DNA of 11,342 nucleotides from Baffinella frigidus (taxonomy: Eukaryota; Cryptophyceae; Cryptomonadales; Baffinellaceae). The notes under the pieces are model-generated. The model was not told the origin of the DNA, searched no databases, and worked only from the letters and a program-made list of their open reading frames with translations. This document shows, in pieces, positions 1 through 6,088 of this stretch (the stretch's first letter is position 1; each line of letters opens with the position of its first letter). A program made the position numbers and the translations under genes. The stretch is taken from contig MU646316.1 in the NCBI GenBank assembly GCA_026770585.1, positions 1,214,449-1,225,790 of the forward strand, read 5' to 3'.

Positions 1-34
<34 letters not shown>
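1..34. repeat. Homopolymer G run at window start
   Basis: Thirty-four consecutive G residues open the window. Nothing else in the window has a homopolymer close to this length. It may be a real G-quadruplex-forming tract, but a run this pure at the very edge is also typical of a contig end or a read artefact (for example dark-cycle G calls or homopolymer slippage). The sequence cannot decide between these. Confidence 0.9.
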
Positions 35-37
<3 letters not shown>

Positions 38-83
38 GATTCGCGGGGCGCGCACGCGTCGCAGTCCAGCGTTGAGCGCTTGT

Positions 84-539
84 GTCTCCAGCCTGCGCCC
101 CGCCGCCCCGGGAGTCTGTCAGCCTCCGGGCAGCGTGCGAGTAGCGGCACACGTAAGGCAGTCACCTCAAACAGTTGGCTTCGGCGTTCGCGTGACCGGT
201 CACGCGGGCGCTCACGAGCCTGCCGGCGGGGCTGTTCCCGCCGCCCCGGGAGTCTGTCAGCCTCCGGGCAGCGTGTTGGTTGTGCATCGCCATACTGCGG
301 GCTGCCCGGAGGCTGGGTTTGGGAGTACTCCCTATTCTCCCAGGGAGTACCAAAAGCCACACAGCGGGCTACGCAGGGATGTTCGGCCCATTTCGGGCCG
401 ACTGTCCGTTACCTCGTCCGTAGGAACCCCCCTATGTCCCTACGGGTTGCCTACCGTAGGGTCGTGGGTCTTATCATCTCTAGCCTGCGCCCCGCCACCC
501 GCCACCCGCCCGGGTGTCAGTCAGCCTCCCGGCAGCGTG
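84..539 (+). repeat. GC-rich direct repeats, three copies
   Basis: A 39-bp unit containing GGGAGTCTGTCAGCCTCCGG occurs identically at 99-137 and 237-275. A diverged third copy lies at about 487-539, where the stretch leading in (AGCCTGCGCCCCGCC) also matches that before copy one. The core CAGCCTCCGGGCAGC of copy two (258-272) is followed by its reverse complement at 301-315, giving a 15-bp stem with a 28-base loop. Open frames across this stretch are GC-driven and read the same repeat in different frames, so I do not call a gene. Confidence 0.8.
411..475 (+). repeat. 65-bp CCTACCGTAGG element, copy A
   Basis: First copy of a dispersed 65-bp element found again at 4787-4851 (same orientation) and at 5162-5226 and 5324-5388 (opposite orientation). 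Copy A agrees with the reverse complement of the 5162 copy at 61 of 65 positions by my hand alignment. Internally it is built of mutually complementary short blocks: CCGTAGG near its 5' end, CCCTACGG in the middle and CCTACCGTAGGG near its 3' end, so at least two alternative stems of 7-8 bp can form. The last block is an 11-bp odd palindrome (450-460). No coding capacity is apparent. Function is unknown; it could be a foldback remnant or a protein-binding site. Confidence 0.85.
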
Positions 540-561
540 CGGGGATGGGTAGGGCGTTGGA

Positions 562-640
562 AATGCAAGTGTTGGATGGCAACGCGCGCGAGTGCGGGAT
601 GCACGTGCTGGCAATGCAAGTGTTGGATGGCGATGCGCGG
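562..640 (+). repeat. Tandem duplication, 51-bp period
   Basis: AATGCAAGTGTTGGATGGC occurs at 562-580 and again at 613-631, with matching flanks (AACGCGCG versus GATGCGCG). A weaker third relative (GGCAATGCGCGCG) lies near 696-710. This looks like a local tandem duplication in GC-rich DNA. Confidence 0.75.
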
Positions 641-895
641 GAGGTCGCCAAGGGGCTGAGAACGGCCGGGTGGTAGCGGTGGATGTTTGCAGGCTGGCAA
701 TGCGCGCGCGCCGGGTAGTGGCTGACGCCCTGGACGTGTGCTCGCTGTCGCTGCTCGCTGCTCGCCGCAGGGAAAGGGTGTGTTTCTCGTGTGGGAGGAG
801 GACAGGGGGGGGGGATGCGCTTCTGGGGGAGGAGGAGGGGAGGGACCGGGAGGAGTTGTTGTAGAAGTACCGCAGGACGAAATCGGGCATCTGCC

Positions 896-993
896 GAGAG
901 AGAGAGAGAGAGAGAGAGTGAGTGTGTGTGTGAGAGAGAGAGTGAGTGAGAGAGAGAGCGCGCGCGAGCGGAAGAGAGAGAGAGAAAGAGAGG

Positions 994-1030
<37 letters not shown>
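896..1030 (+). repeat. (GA)n-rich polypurine microsatellite
   Basis: About 135 bp made mostly of AG dinucleotides, interrupted by a short GTGTGTGTG stretch near 920 and a CGCGCGCG stretch near 960. It produces long artefactual open frames on both strands (poly-Ser/Leu and poly-Arg/Glu), which I reject as genes. Such polypurine tracts can form triplex (H-) DNA when mirror-symmetric, but no function is shown here. Confidence 0.95.
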
Positions 1031-1112
1031 TCAGACAGAGGCGTGAAGATGACGCGCCAGGCACAGCGAGGAGACAGGAAGGGTACAGGGAGAGGCACGA
1101 GGAGGTGTGGCG

Positions 1113-1128
1113 TACACCATATGGTGTA
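1113..1128. repeat. 16-bp perfect palindrome TACACCATATGGTGTA
   Basis: A perfect 16-bp dyad with no loop, centred on the NdeI-like CATATG. It sits in an otherwise featureless stretch (1031-1255) of purine-rich DNA in which I see no gene. A palindrome this long could be a dimer-binding site or a foldback relic; one copy gives no further support. Confidence 0.7.
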
Positions 1129-1255
1129 TTTGTCGAGGGGTGTTGAGCCTACCGACAGGGAATGTCAAACGTTGAAGGGAGAGGTACGCGACAGGGAGAG
1201 GCGCGAGACCAACGCCTCCGGCACGTCCCACCCGGCACGCTGCCACGCTTTTGTC

Positions 1256-1436
1256 CCACACGAGGCTATCCATGCGAACAGATTCATAAGTCAATTATTG
1301 GATTATTGCCCAGGAAACACGCCAAAAGTCAGTAATTGATCACGTTTCCCCGGGGAAAAGCAGGAGGAATCGTGATCATTGTCCATAATTTTTAAAACGG
1401 TCCTTTTATTATGTTCGCATGGATAGTCTCGTGTGG
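1256..1436. mobile_element. Inverted-repeat (MITE-like) element, 25-bp ends
   Basis: The ends are 25-bp inverted repeats (1256-1280 and 1412-1436) matching at 24 of 25 positions, starting CCACACGAG and ending CTCGTGTGG. Inside is a second dyad, TGATCACG (1337-1344) with CGTGATCA (1371-1378), and a 14-bp perfect palindrome TTTCCCCGGGGAAA (1345-1358). The 181-bp length, non-coding interior and lower GC than its left flank fit a miniature inverted-repeat transposable element. TC lies just outside each end, but a 2-bp match is too weak to call a target-site duplication. No transposase is encoded. Confidence 0.6.
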
Positions 1437-1444
1437 TCCGGGGA

Positions 1445-1577
1445 CATGTTTAATTTAAAAGAAAAATGGATCCCTATTTGTTCATAGGAGTTGGATGAAG
1501 GTTAATTAGGGCCTTAGGTGAATTTAATTGGGACCAGAACCCGGTTTGATAGGCTATTTTCTTTTAAATTAGACATG
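1445..1577. repeat. Second inverted repeat with AT-rich arms
   Basis: CATGTTTAATTTAAAAGAAA (from 1445, arm ending at 1465) pairs with 1557-1577 at 20 of 21 positions. The arms enclose about 90 bp of AT-rich DNA. It lies immediately right of the 1256-1436 element and may be a separate small foldback element or part of a composite. No gene is recognisable. Confidence 0.55.
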
Positions 1578-1652
1578 GTACCGGATGATGTTGGTTCTCC
1601 CAACCTTACCAGGGGCACACACGCTGCCTCGAGGCAAGCCAGAGGCACACAC

Positions 1653-1812
1653 TTATCTCAGATAAACACTTTTAAAAGTCGTTTTCCTAAGTCAACTCCC
1701 CCACAAATCCGGCAACTTATGCGTACGGGCTCGCAGAGTAAAGCATAAGTTGACAGATTTGTGGGGGAGTTGACTTAGGAAAACGACTTTTAAAAGTGTT
1801 TATCTGAGATAA
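1653..1812. mobile_element. Foldback element with 70-bp arms
   Basis: Two 70-nt arms, 1653-1722 and 1743-1812, are reverse complements at 68 of 70 positions and are separated by a 20-nt loop (1723-1742). Each arm starts at the outside with TTATCTCAGATAA, itself a dyad, so the right end (1797-1817) is a 21-bp odd palindrome. ACAC occurs directly outside both ends (1649-1652 and 1813-1816), a possible 4-bp target-site duplication. Looser flanking direct repeats (ACACGCTG..CGAGGC..CCAGAG) lie at about 1618-1643 and 1813-1834. No protein is encoded; an ATG-started frame runs in but is made of repeat. It is best read as a young foldback/MITE insertion or a hairpin-RNA locus. Confidence 0.75.
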
Positions 1813-1845
1813 ACACGCTGACACGAGGCCAGAGCTGAAGCGCGC

Positions 1846-1890
1846 GGGGGGTTGGGGTTGAGGGTTTGGGGTTTATAGTTCAGGGTTTGG
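1846..1890 (+). repeat. Degenerate telomere-like tract, G-rich on +
   Basis: About 45 bp of GGGTTTGG/GGGTTGA-type heptamers related to TTTAGGG, with the G-rich strand on +. The following 1891-1995 is non-repetitive and I see no gene in it. Confidence 0.7.
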
Positions 1891-1995
1891 AGTAGGTTGC
1901 AAGCACAAACGCAGAGAGGGATGAACCTGGAGAAAGCGAATCGTGACCTTCTCAGCGCACAAGATCTGCCACGCCCCACACCCCCCCCGTTAGCG

Positions 1996-2311
1996 CCTAA
2001 ACCTTCACCCATAAACCAGAAACCAGAAACCGGAAACCACAAACCACAAACCATAAACCATAAAACATAAACCATAAACCGTAAACCATGAACCATAAAC
2101 CGCAAACCATAAACCATAAACCATAAACCATAAACCATAAAACATAAACCATAACCCATAAAATCTCAACCCTAAAACCTAAAACCTATGTACTAAAACC
2201 GAAACCATAAATCCTAAACCATAAATCCTAAACCCTGAACCCTTATCTCTAATCCCTAATCCCTAATCCCCAAACCCCAAGCCCCAAACCCCAAACCCTA
2301 AACCCTAAGCT
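1996..2311 (-). repeat. Interstitial telomere-like block, C-rich on +
   Basis: About 315 bp of heptamer-like repeats. The left half is dominated by the variant CCATAAA with scattered changes; the right half grades through CCTAAAA and CCCTAAT into CCCTAAA and CCCCAAA. Degeneracy and sorted variants show an old interstitial tract rather than a functional telomere end. A long minus-strand frame here (Met/Tyr/Gly/Leu/Phe repeats) is just the heptamer read as codons and is rejected. Confidence 0.9.
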
Positions 2312-2563
2312 CACCGTCTCCATCCGAGGTCTAATCGGCTCTGTCTAGCGCTTTATCTGTCAATTTCGGCTCACAGTGAGCCCTTTTCCGCTCCAAAGTT
2401 GACGGATGTGTACCGCAGCCCCAGCATGTCACCTTGAGGATAGACATGGGGGATGTGACACGTCGTCCACTCGAGGCTAGAAATGTGACTATTTTCAAAG
2501 TTTTAACTTTACAAGTCCTCTACAAGTGGACCGCTGTGTAGCAATTTCACACAAATATCGCGT
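2312..2563. other. Gene-free stretch with one dyad
   Basis: No open frame or known RNA is recognisable here. The only structure seen is a 15-bp odd palindrome, GGCTCACAGTGAGCC (2368-2382). The DNA is of mixed composition and not telomere-like. Confidence 0.5.
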
Positions 2564-2605
2564 TTGGTCACGTATCTCCCGGAATTCCTTGAGATACGTG
2601 ACCAA
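2564..2605. repeat. 15-bp perfect hairpin TTGGTCACGTATCTC
   Basis: TTGGTCACGTATCTC (2564-2578) is exactly complementary to 2591-2605, with a 12-nt loop that holds a GGAATTCC palindrome. The DNA after it (about 2611-2680) resembles 4400-4480: both have a TACAAAT or TACCAAAT stretch, CCCACATNTGAATA-like sequence and a CTCGAG. TTGGTCACGTA itself recurs at 4363-4373. So a diverged duplicate family is present, but the second copy lacks the right stem arm. Confidence 0.65.
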
Positions 2606-2797
2606 GCCTGCCCGTGACTAGTACCAAATTTAACAATCCCACATTTAAAATACTCCCTCGTCCAGCCTCGAGGGGGTAAGGTCTCGAAGAACCTGCGCCT
2701 TCCTGGGGGGCACTTCTGCTAGAATACTACTGTCGTTGGGCGCGAAGCCTGAATTTTTGTTGCAGCTATTCCTTAACTGGCGAGTAGGCGCATACGC

Positions 2798-2808
2798 CCT
2801 ACCGTAGG
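2798..2808. repeat. Isolated CCTACCGTAGG palindrome
   Basis: The 11-bp odd palindrome that forms the core of the 65-bp element occurs here without the rest of it, followed by GCCCTAGGACCT. The same combination of core plus CCTAGG(A/G)CCT recurs at 9291-9311 and near 11030-11049. The surrounding 2606-2900 contains no recognisable gene. Confidence 0.7.
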
Positions 2809-2968
2809 GCCCTAGGACCTGCCTAGAACCTCGTGGGGGTCAATTTTGACCTCCTCGCCACTTGAGGGATATGAGGTGGTCCGGGTTCGTGAGGGAGTGT
2901 CATGCTACATGGGGAACTGATTGACAAACGCGTACTGACTCGCGGAGCGAACGGGTTTAGGGTTGCTA

Positions 2969-3166
2969 CCACCAACCTGCACAGCCTGGGCAAATCGGGA
3001 AAATGGCTCCAAAAATCCCCTTGGAGGCCATCGGAATCCGACGTCGGTTATTTTTAAAACTCCCAAAACTTGATCACAGCAGGGTGTTTGGAGTTTTAAA
3101 ACTGCTTTACACAAAAAGTGGGAAATCATTGATTTGCCCAGCCTGGAGGCTGTGAAGGTTGGTGGC
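2969..3166. mobile_element. MITE-like element E1, CCACCAACC ends
   Basis: The element starts CCACCAACC and ends GGTTGGTGG; the inverted ends extend about 30 bp inwards (CACAGCCTGGGCAAATC on the left, its complement on the right, with a few extra bases in the right arm). The 10-mer AGGGTTGCTA lies directly outside both ends (2959-2968 and 3167-3176), a good candidate target-site duplication. A 9-11 bp duplication is typical of Mutator-like elements, but that assignment is inference. A caution is that GGTTGCTA also precedes the neighbouring element E2, so it could be part of a longer repeat. The open frame running minus-strand through 2905-3243 is not conserved-looking and I do not call it. Confidence 0.65.
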
Positions 3167-3188
3167 AGGGTTGCTAATGAAGTCGATT

Positions 3189-3733
3189 GGGGGTTGACCG
3201 GGATCGATCGGTGAAGAAGAGTTCGCCGGTTGCTACCCACCAACCCTCACAACTTGGGCAAATCGAAAAAGTCAAAAACACCAAATCCACTGGGAGGCCG
3301 TCGGAATCCGACGGCCTTCAAGGGAATTTTTGGAGCCATTTTCCCCGATTTGCCCAGACTGTGAGGGTTGGTGGCCGGAAGTCGATTTCATCCGGACGAG
3401 TATGTGAGTCAAACACGGTTTCGGGGATCTCCGATCCCATTTGCAACGAAAATTTCTACACGGTCGTTCCTGGCCAAGTCCGGTGTGTAGTTATTCTCGT
3501 TGCCAAGATCTTATTTGAATCAAACACTCGCCGCGATTAGATGCGGGGGTCACCGGGATCGATTGGTGCAGGGGTGTTCTCCGCGTCATTATTAGTTTTA
3601 AACGAAAACCTCCAGTACAAATTAACTGTCCATCTACGGCGAAATCATTTTAATGATCAAACGAAATCAAGTGGGGCAGAGCTGGGATTCGGGGGTCACC
3701 GGGATCGATCGGTGAAGAGGTGTTCGCCGCGGC
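3189..3733 (+). repeat. Three copies of a GGGATCGAT-containing repeat
   Basis: A unit of about 42 bp containing CACCGGGATCGATCGGTGAA and then GTTCGCCG occurs at about 3189-3232, 3545-3586 and 3691-3733. The first copy lies between E1 and E2. The last two flank about 100 bp of AT-richer unique DNA (3587-3690). The stretch 3375-3544 holds no clear repeat or gene. The frames spanning 3187-3540 and 3541-3765 read through these repeats in different phases and look accidental. Confidence 0.65.
3237..3374. mobile_element. MITE-like element E2, CCACCAACC ends
   Basis: A second element of the E1 family, 138 bp, from CCACCAACC (3237) to GGTTGGTGG (3374), with about 27-bp inverted ends containing TGGGCAAATCG. 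At its centre right is a 21-bp odd palindrome (3296-3316) containing GTCGGAATCCGAC. Its right half (3296-3374) is a close reverse complement of the left half of E1 (2969-3046), roughly nine positions in ten by eye. E1 and E2 are therefore related copies placed head to head, which makes 2969-3374 a large composite inverted repeat. Confidence 0.65.
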
Positions 3734-3762
3734 GGTCCACTGCTCGCCTGCTCGGGGGGGGT

Positions 3763-4232
3763 TGAGGGTTTGGAGTGGGTTTAGGGTGTAGGGTGTAGGG
3801 TTTAGGGTTTGTGGTTTTCGGGTTCACAATTTGGGGGATGGGGGTTGGGGTTTGGGGTTGAGAGTTGAGGGTTGAGGGATTGGGTTTTAGGGTGTAGGGT
3901 TCCAGGTGTGGGGTTTGGGGTTTAGGGTTTAGGGTTTGGGGTTGAGATGTCAGGGTGTAGGGTTCAGGATTCAGGGTTCAGGGTAAAGGGTTCACGGTTT
4001 AGGGTGTAGGGTGTAGGGTGTAGGGTGTAGGGTGTAGGGTGTAGGGTGTAGGGTTCTGGGTTTGAGATTTAGGGTCTAAGGTTTAGGGTTTGGGGTTTGT
4101 TTAGGGTTTAGGGTTCAGGGTTTAGGGTGTAGGGTTCAGGGTGTAGGGTTTGAAGGTTAGGGTTTAGGGTTTAAGGTTTAGGGTGTAGGGTTGAGCGTTT
4201 AGGGTTTGGGGTTCAGGGATTGGGGTGGGGGG
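3763..4232 (+). repeat. Large interstitial telomere-like block, G-rich on +
   Basis: About 470 bp of TTTAGGG and variants (TTGAGGG, TTCAGGG, TTTGGGG, TGTAGGG) on the plus strand. The variants are patchily sorted rather than random. The tract is flanked on the left by the GGGATCGAT repeat and on the right by unrelated GC-rich DNA. It is interstitial in this window and too degenerate to be a working telomere. Confidence 0.92.
4002..4050 (+). repeat. Homogeneous GGGTGTA array, seven units
   Basis: Seven perfect tandem copies of the variant heptamer GGGTGTA lie inside the larger TTTAGGG-like block. Such a clean run of one variant suggests local amplification by unequal exchange or slippage after the variant arose, rather than independent telomerase errors. 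Confidence 0.9.
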
Positions 4233-4563
4233 GTTAGGGCAGAGGCAGCCGCATGCGGATCATCGCAACACGTGCGGGAGGCAGGGGCGCGCCTGCCCAC
4301 ACGAGAACGCTAGAGGGGCCGATTTAAAACCGATGTACTTTAAAAACGGGCACTTTCGTTGATTGGTCACGTAACTAGCCATACATTGGCCAGGCGCAAG
4401 GTTGGAACACCTGATCCTGGTACAAATATTTACAACCCCACATGTGAATAGGATCCTCTATCATTCTCGAGTGGGCGCGAGAGCCGCGTCTGGCAGTAGC
4501 AGCACGCGCAGCGCCAACCCTCCAGGGTTATGATCCACTAGGCATCGCGCAACGCCCGGGAAC
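4233..4563. other. Gene-free stretch with diverged repeat relative
   Basis: No gene is recognisable. There is a small dyad GGCAGG/CCTGCC at 4280-4297. About 4363-4480 is a diverged relative of 2564-2680 (shared TTGGTCACGTA, CCCACAT and CTCGAG landmarks). Confidence 0.45.
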
Positions 4564-4702
4564 CCACTTAGCAGCGACCGAAGACCTTTTCACCTTGAAT
4601 TCAAGGTGAAATTTCGGTTAGGTCGGAGGGCAATGGATACGATTCTAGTACAAATGGTTTAGATGGACTGTATCCGTGAAGCCCTCGGTGGCTGATAAGT
4701 GG
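4564..4702. repeat. Nested inverted repeats around a 24-bp palindrome
   Basis: An outer stem pairs CCACTTAGCAGC..ACC (4564-4579) with 4687-4702. A 24-bp perfect palindrome with TTCACCTTGAATTCAAGG at its heart occupies 4588-4611 and is bordered by CCGAA/TTCGG. A further stem pairs GAGGGC (4626-4631) plus GGATAC (4635-4640) with GTATCC (4670-4675) plus GCCCTC (4681-4686). Together they can form a branched structure of about 139 nt. It could be a MITE or a locus producing a structured RNA; no coding capacity is evident. Confidence 0.6.
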
Positions 4703-4786
4703 CTGCACGAGAGGGGGTTGCCGCGGAGAGAGTGAAGAGCTTATCTGGGGAAAGATTTTCGGGCAGAAAATGTCTGAGTTTCCGTC

Positions 4787-4851
4787 ACCTTATCCGTAGC
4801 AACCCCCCTATATCCCTACGGGTTGCCTACCGTAGGGTCCTAGATCTTATC
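4787..4851 (+). repeat. 65-bp CCTACCGTAGG element, copy B
   Basis: Same element and orientation as 411-475, with the palindromic core at 4826-4836. Compared with its inverted neighbours at 5162 and 5324 most changes are outside the complementary blocks. With 5162-5226 it forms the ends of an inverted repeat enclosing about 310 bp of GC-rich DNA. Confidence 0.85.
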
Positions 4852-5161
4852 GCTTAGGGGTTATTCAAAATCCCTTCGAAGTCCGCTGTGTGGAACGACA
4901 CCTGCGGCGCAGCGGGCGTCTCCGAAGCGTTGGGCGCAACCTCCGCGAACAACGACCCTTTCCTCCCCCCCGCCCCCGCTGTCCTGCTTCCCAGCGTTGC
5001 TCTGCCGCCCCCCGGCGGGTTGCGTTCCAGCATTGCTCTGCACTCCGGGCCCGGCCGTGCTCCCTGCGGGCCCGGCGGCAGGAGGGCGGAAGAGAGGGGT
5101 GTCCCAGTAGACGACCAAAACCTCGACGCTGACCCCCACCGCGGCCCTGCCACGTCGCGCG
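4852..5161. other. GC-rich spacer between inverted 65-bp elements
   Basis: No convincing gene. Several overlapping frames exist on both strands only because the DNA is GC-rich. It contains a local duplication (CCAGCGTTGCTCTGC and CCAGCATTGCTCTGC, near 4990 and 5027). GTCCGCTGTGTGG near 4880 resembles, in reverse complement, CCACACAGCGGGC near 357, close to element copy A. Confidence 0.5.
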
Positions 5162-5226
5162 GTTAAGACCCACGACCCTACGGTAGGCAACCCGTAGGGG
5201 CATAGGGGGGTTCCTACGGATAAGGT
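5162..5226 (-). repeat. 65-bp CCTACCGTAGG element, copy C
   Basis: Inverted copy of the 65-bp element, core at 5177-5187. It agrees with copy A (411-475) at 61 of 65 positions, closer than to its nearer neighbour copy B. Followed at 5228-5290 by GGGCACCGTCAGGA..GGAACCGTGAG, a motif seen again at about 5519-5565. Confidence 0.85.
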
Positions 5227-5323
5227 GCGCGAGGGCACCGTCAGGATGCGGGCGGAGTCAACAGGCGACAGGCGAAGGAACCGTGAGAGATCAAACCCGA
5301 CGCAGCCCTGTCGCCCACGCGCG

Positions 5324-5388
5324 GTTAAGATCCACGACCCTACGGTAGACAACCCGTAGGGGCATAGGGGGGTTCCTACGGATAAGGT
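5324..5388 (-). repeat. 65-bp CCTACCGTAGG element, copy D
   Basis: Direct repeat of copy C at a spacing of 162 bp, with the same lead-in CGCGCGGTTAAGA or ACGCGCGGTTAAGA. One change disrupts the palindromic core (CCTACGGTAGA at 5339-5349). The 5228-5323 and 5389-5575 intervals share CACCGTCAGG/GGAACCGTGAGG motifs, so C and D look like products of a local tandem duplication that has since diverged. No gene seen. Confidence 0.85.
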
Positions 5389-5592
5389 CGCCCACGCGCA
5401 TCGTCAGGCGTCAACAGCCTCAGGAGCCGCCAGGCATCAACTGTCTCAGAAACCGTGAGGAAGCAGGTGTCGCGCGCGAGGGGGGGGTTGTTAATTTTTT
5501 TTATGTCTTTTTTTTGAGAGGGCACCGTCAGGACGCGGGAGGGGGCAGCAGGCGCAGGAACCGTGAGGCAGCAAGTTCATGGGTGATGCCAT

Positions 5593-5720
5593 GTAATTTA
5601 AACCGTGTGTTTGCTATCTTGGGGTGGGTTTTGTCCTATGGTAAAGCTATGTCGACGCTAAAATAGCAAAACCTGACAAAATTCACCCTTAAGATAGCAT
5701 AAAAGGCGTTTTAGATTGCG
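5593..5720. mobile_element. Inverted-repeat element, TGCTATCTT arms
   Basis: TGCTATCTTGGGGTGG..TTTTGTC (5612-5635) pairs with 5675-5699, about 22 of 25 positions. A weaker outer stem pairs AATTTAAACCG-like sequence near 5594 with CGTTTTAGATT near 5709. The size, AT-rich character and lack of coding capacity fit a MITE-like element; ends and target duplication are not clear. The following 5721-5841 holds no gene, only a CATGCTGCA direct repeat near 5806-5825. Confidence 0.5.
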
Positions 5721-5841
5721 TAGGCCTTGGACACTCAAGTGTCGCTAGAAGCGTGTGGGTCAGCGCGTGCGGATGCTTTCCCCTCCCCCCCCACACCCCC
5801 CCTCGCATGCTGCATCTCATGCTGCAGAAGCGCACTGTACA

Positions 5842-5880
5842 CCCTATACCCTAAACCCTAAACCCTAAACCCTAAACCCT
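5842..5880 (-). repeat. Short clean CCCTAAA array
   Basis: One CCCTATA unit followed by four perfect CCCTAAA heptamers and a partial unit, C-rich strand on +. It is much less degenerate than the blocks at 1996-2311 and 3763-4232, which suggests more recent insertion, for example during break repair. Confidence 0.9.
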
Positions 5881-5950
5881 TTATTATGTGTACCAGAACG
5901 AGCCACTTTACGAATCTAAAACCAGATCCTCTCACTATTAATCTGCCTAG

Positions 5951-6088
5951 CCACCAACCACCAGAAGAGAACCAAATCGAAGAATGGCAAACGTCGATTC
6001 CCCCTGCAGACTAAACCCTGACTAAACCCTGAGGGTAGTCTGCAGGGGAAATCAACTTTTGCTTTGGTTCACTTCTGGTGGCTGGTGG
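5951..6088. mobile_element. MITE-like element E3, CCACCAACC ends and telomere-like loop
   Basis: The left arm (5951-6013) and right arm (6036-6088) are inverted repeats over more than 50 bp, allowing for an indel: CCACCAACCACCAGAAG at the left end against CTTCTGGTGGCTGGTGG at the right, and CCCCTGCAGACTA against TAGTCTGCAGGGG next to the loop. The 22-nt loop contains two CCCTGA-type telomere-like units. The outermost nonamer matches that of E1 and E2. The flanks (ATCTGCCTAG left, AGCGGGACTCG right) join into a perfect continuation of the neighbouring 27-bp tandem repeat if AG is duplicated, giving exact ends and a probable 2-bp target duplication. The 3' end of the membrane-protein frame lies inside it. 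Confidence 0.7.

Noticed and set aside
480-1098. Two long minus-strand frames of about 193 codons
   Set aside because: Their products are mostly Ser-Leu repeats from the (GA)n tract and GC-rich low-complexity sequence; no domain, no plausible start.
1800-2159. 119-codon minus-strand frame rich in Gly-Leu-Met-Val-Tyr-Phe
   Set aside because: It is the CCATAAA heptamer read as codons; the period-seven repeat gives a recurring seven-residue peptide.
2905-3540. Frames of 112 and 117 codons over elements E1 and E2
   Set aside because: Both run through inverted-repeat elements and share peptides only because the DNA is repeated; no domain recognised.
4854-5352. Several overlapping frames on both strands, up to 163 codons
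   Set aside because: They arise from high GC and from the inverted 65-bp elements; frames on both strands overlap and none has a recognisable motif.
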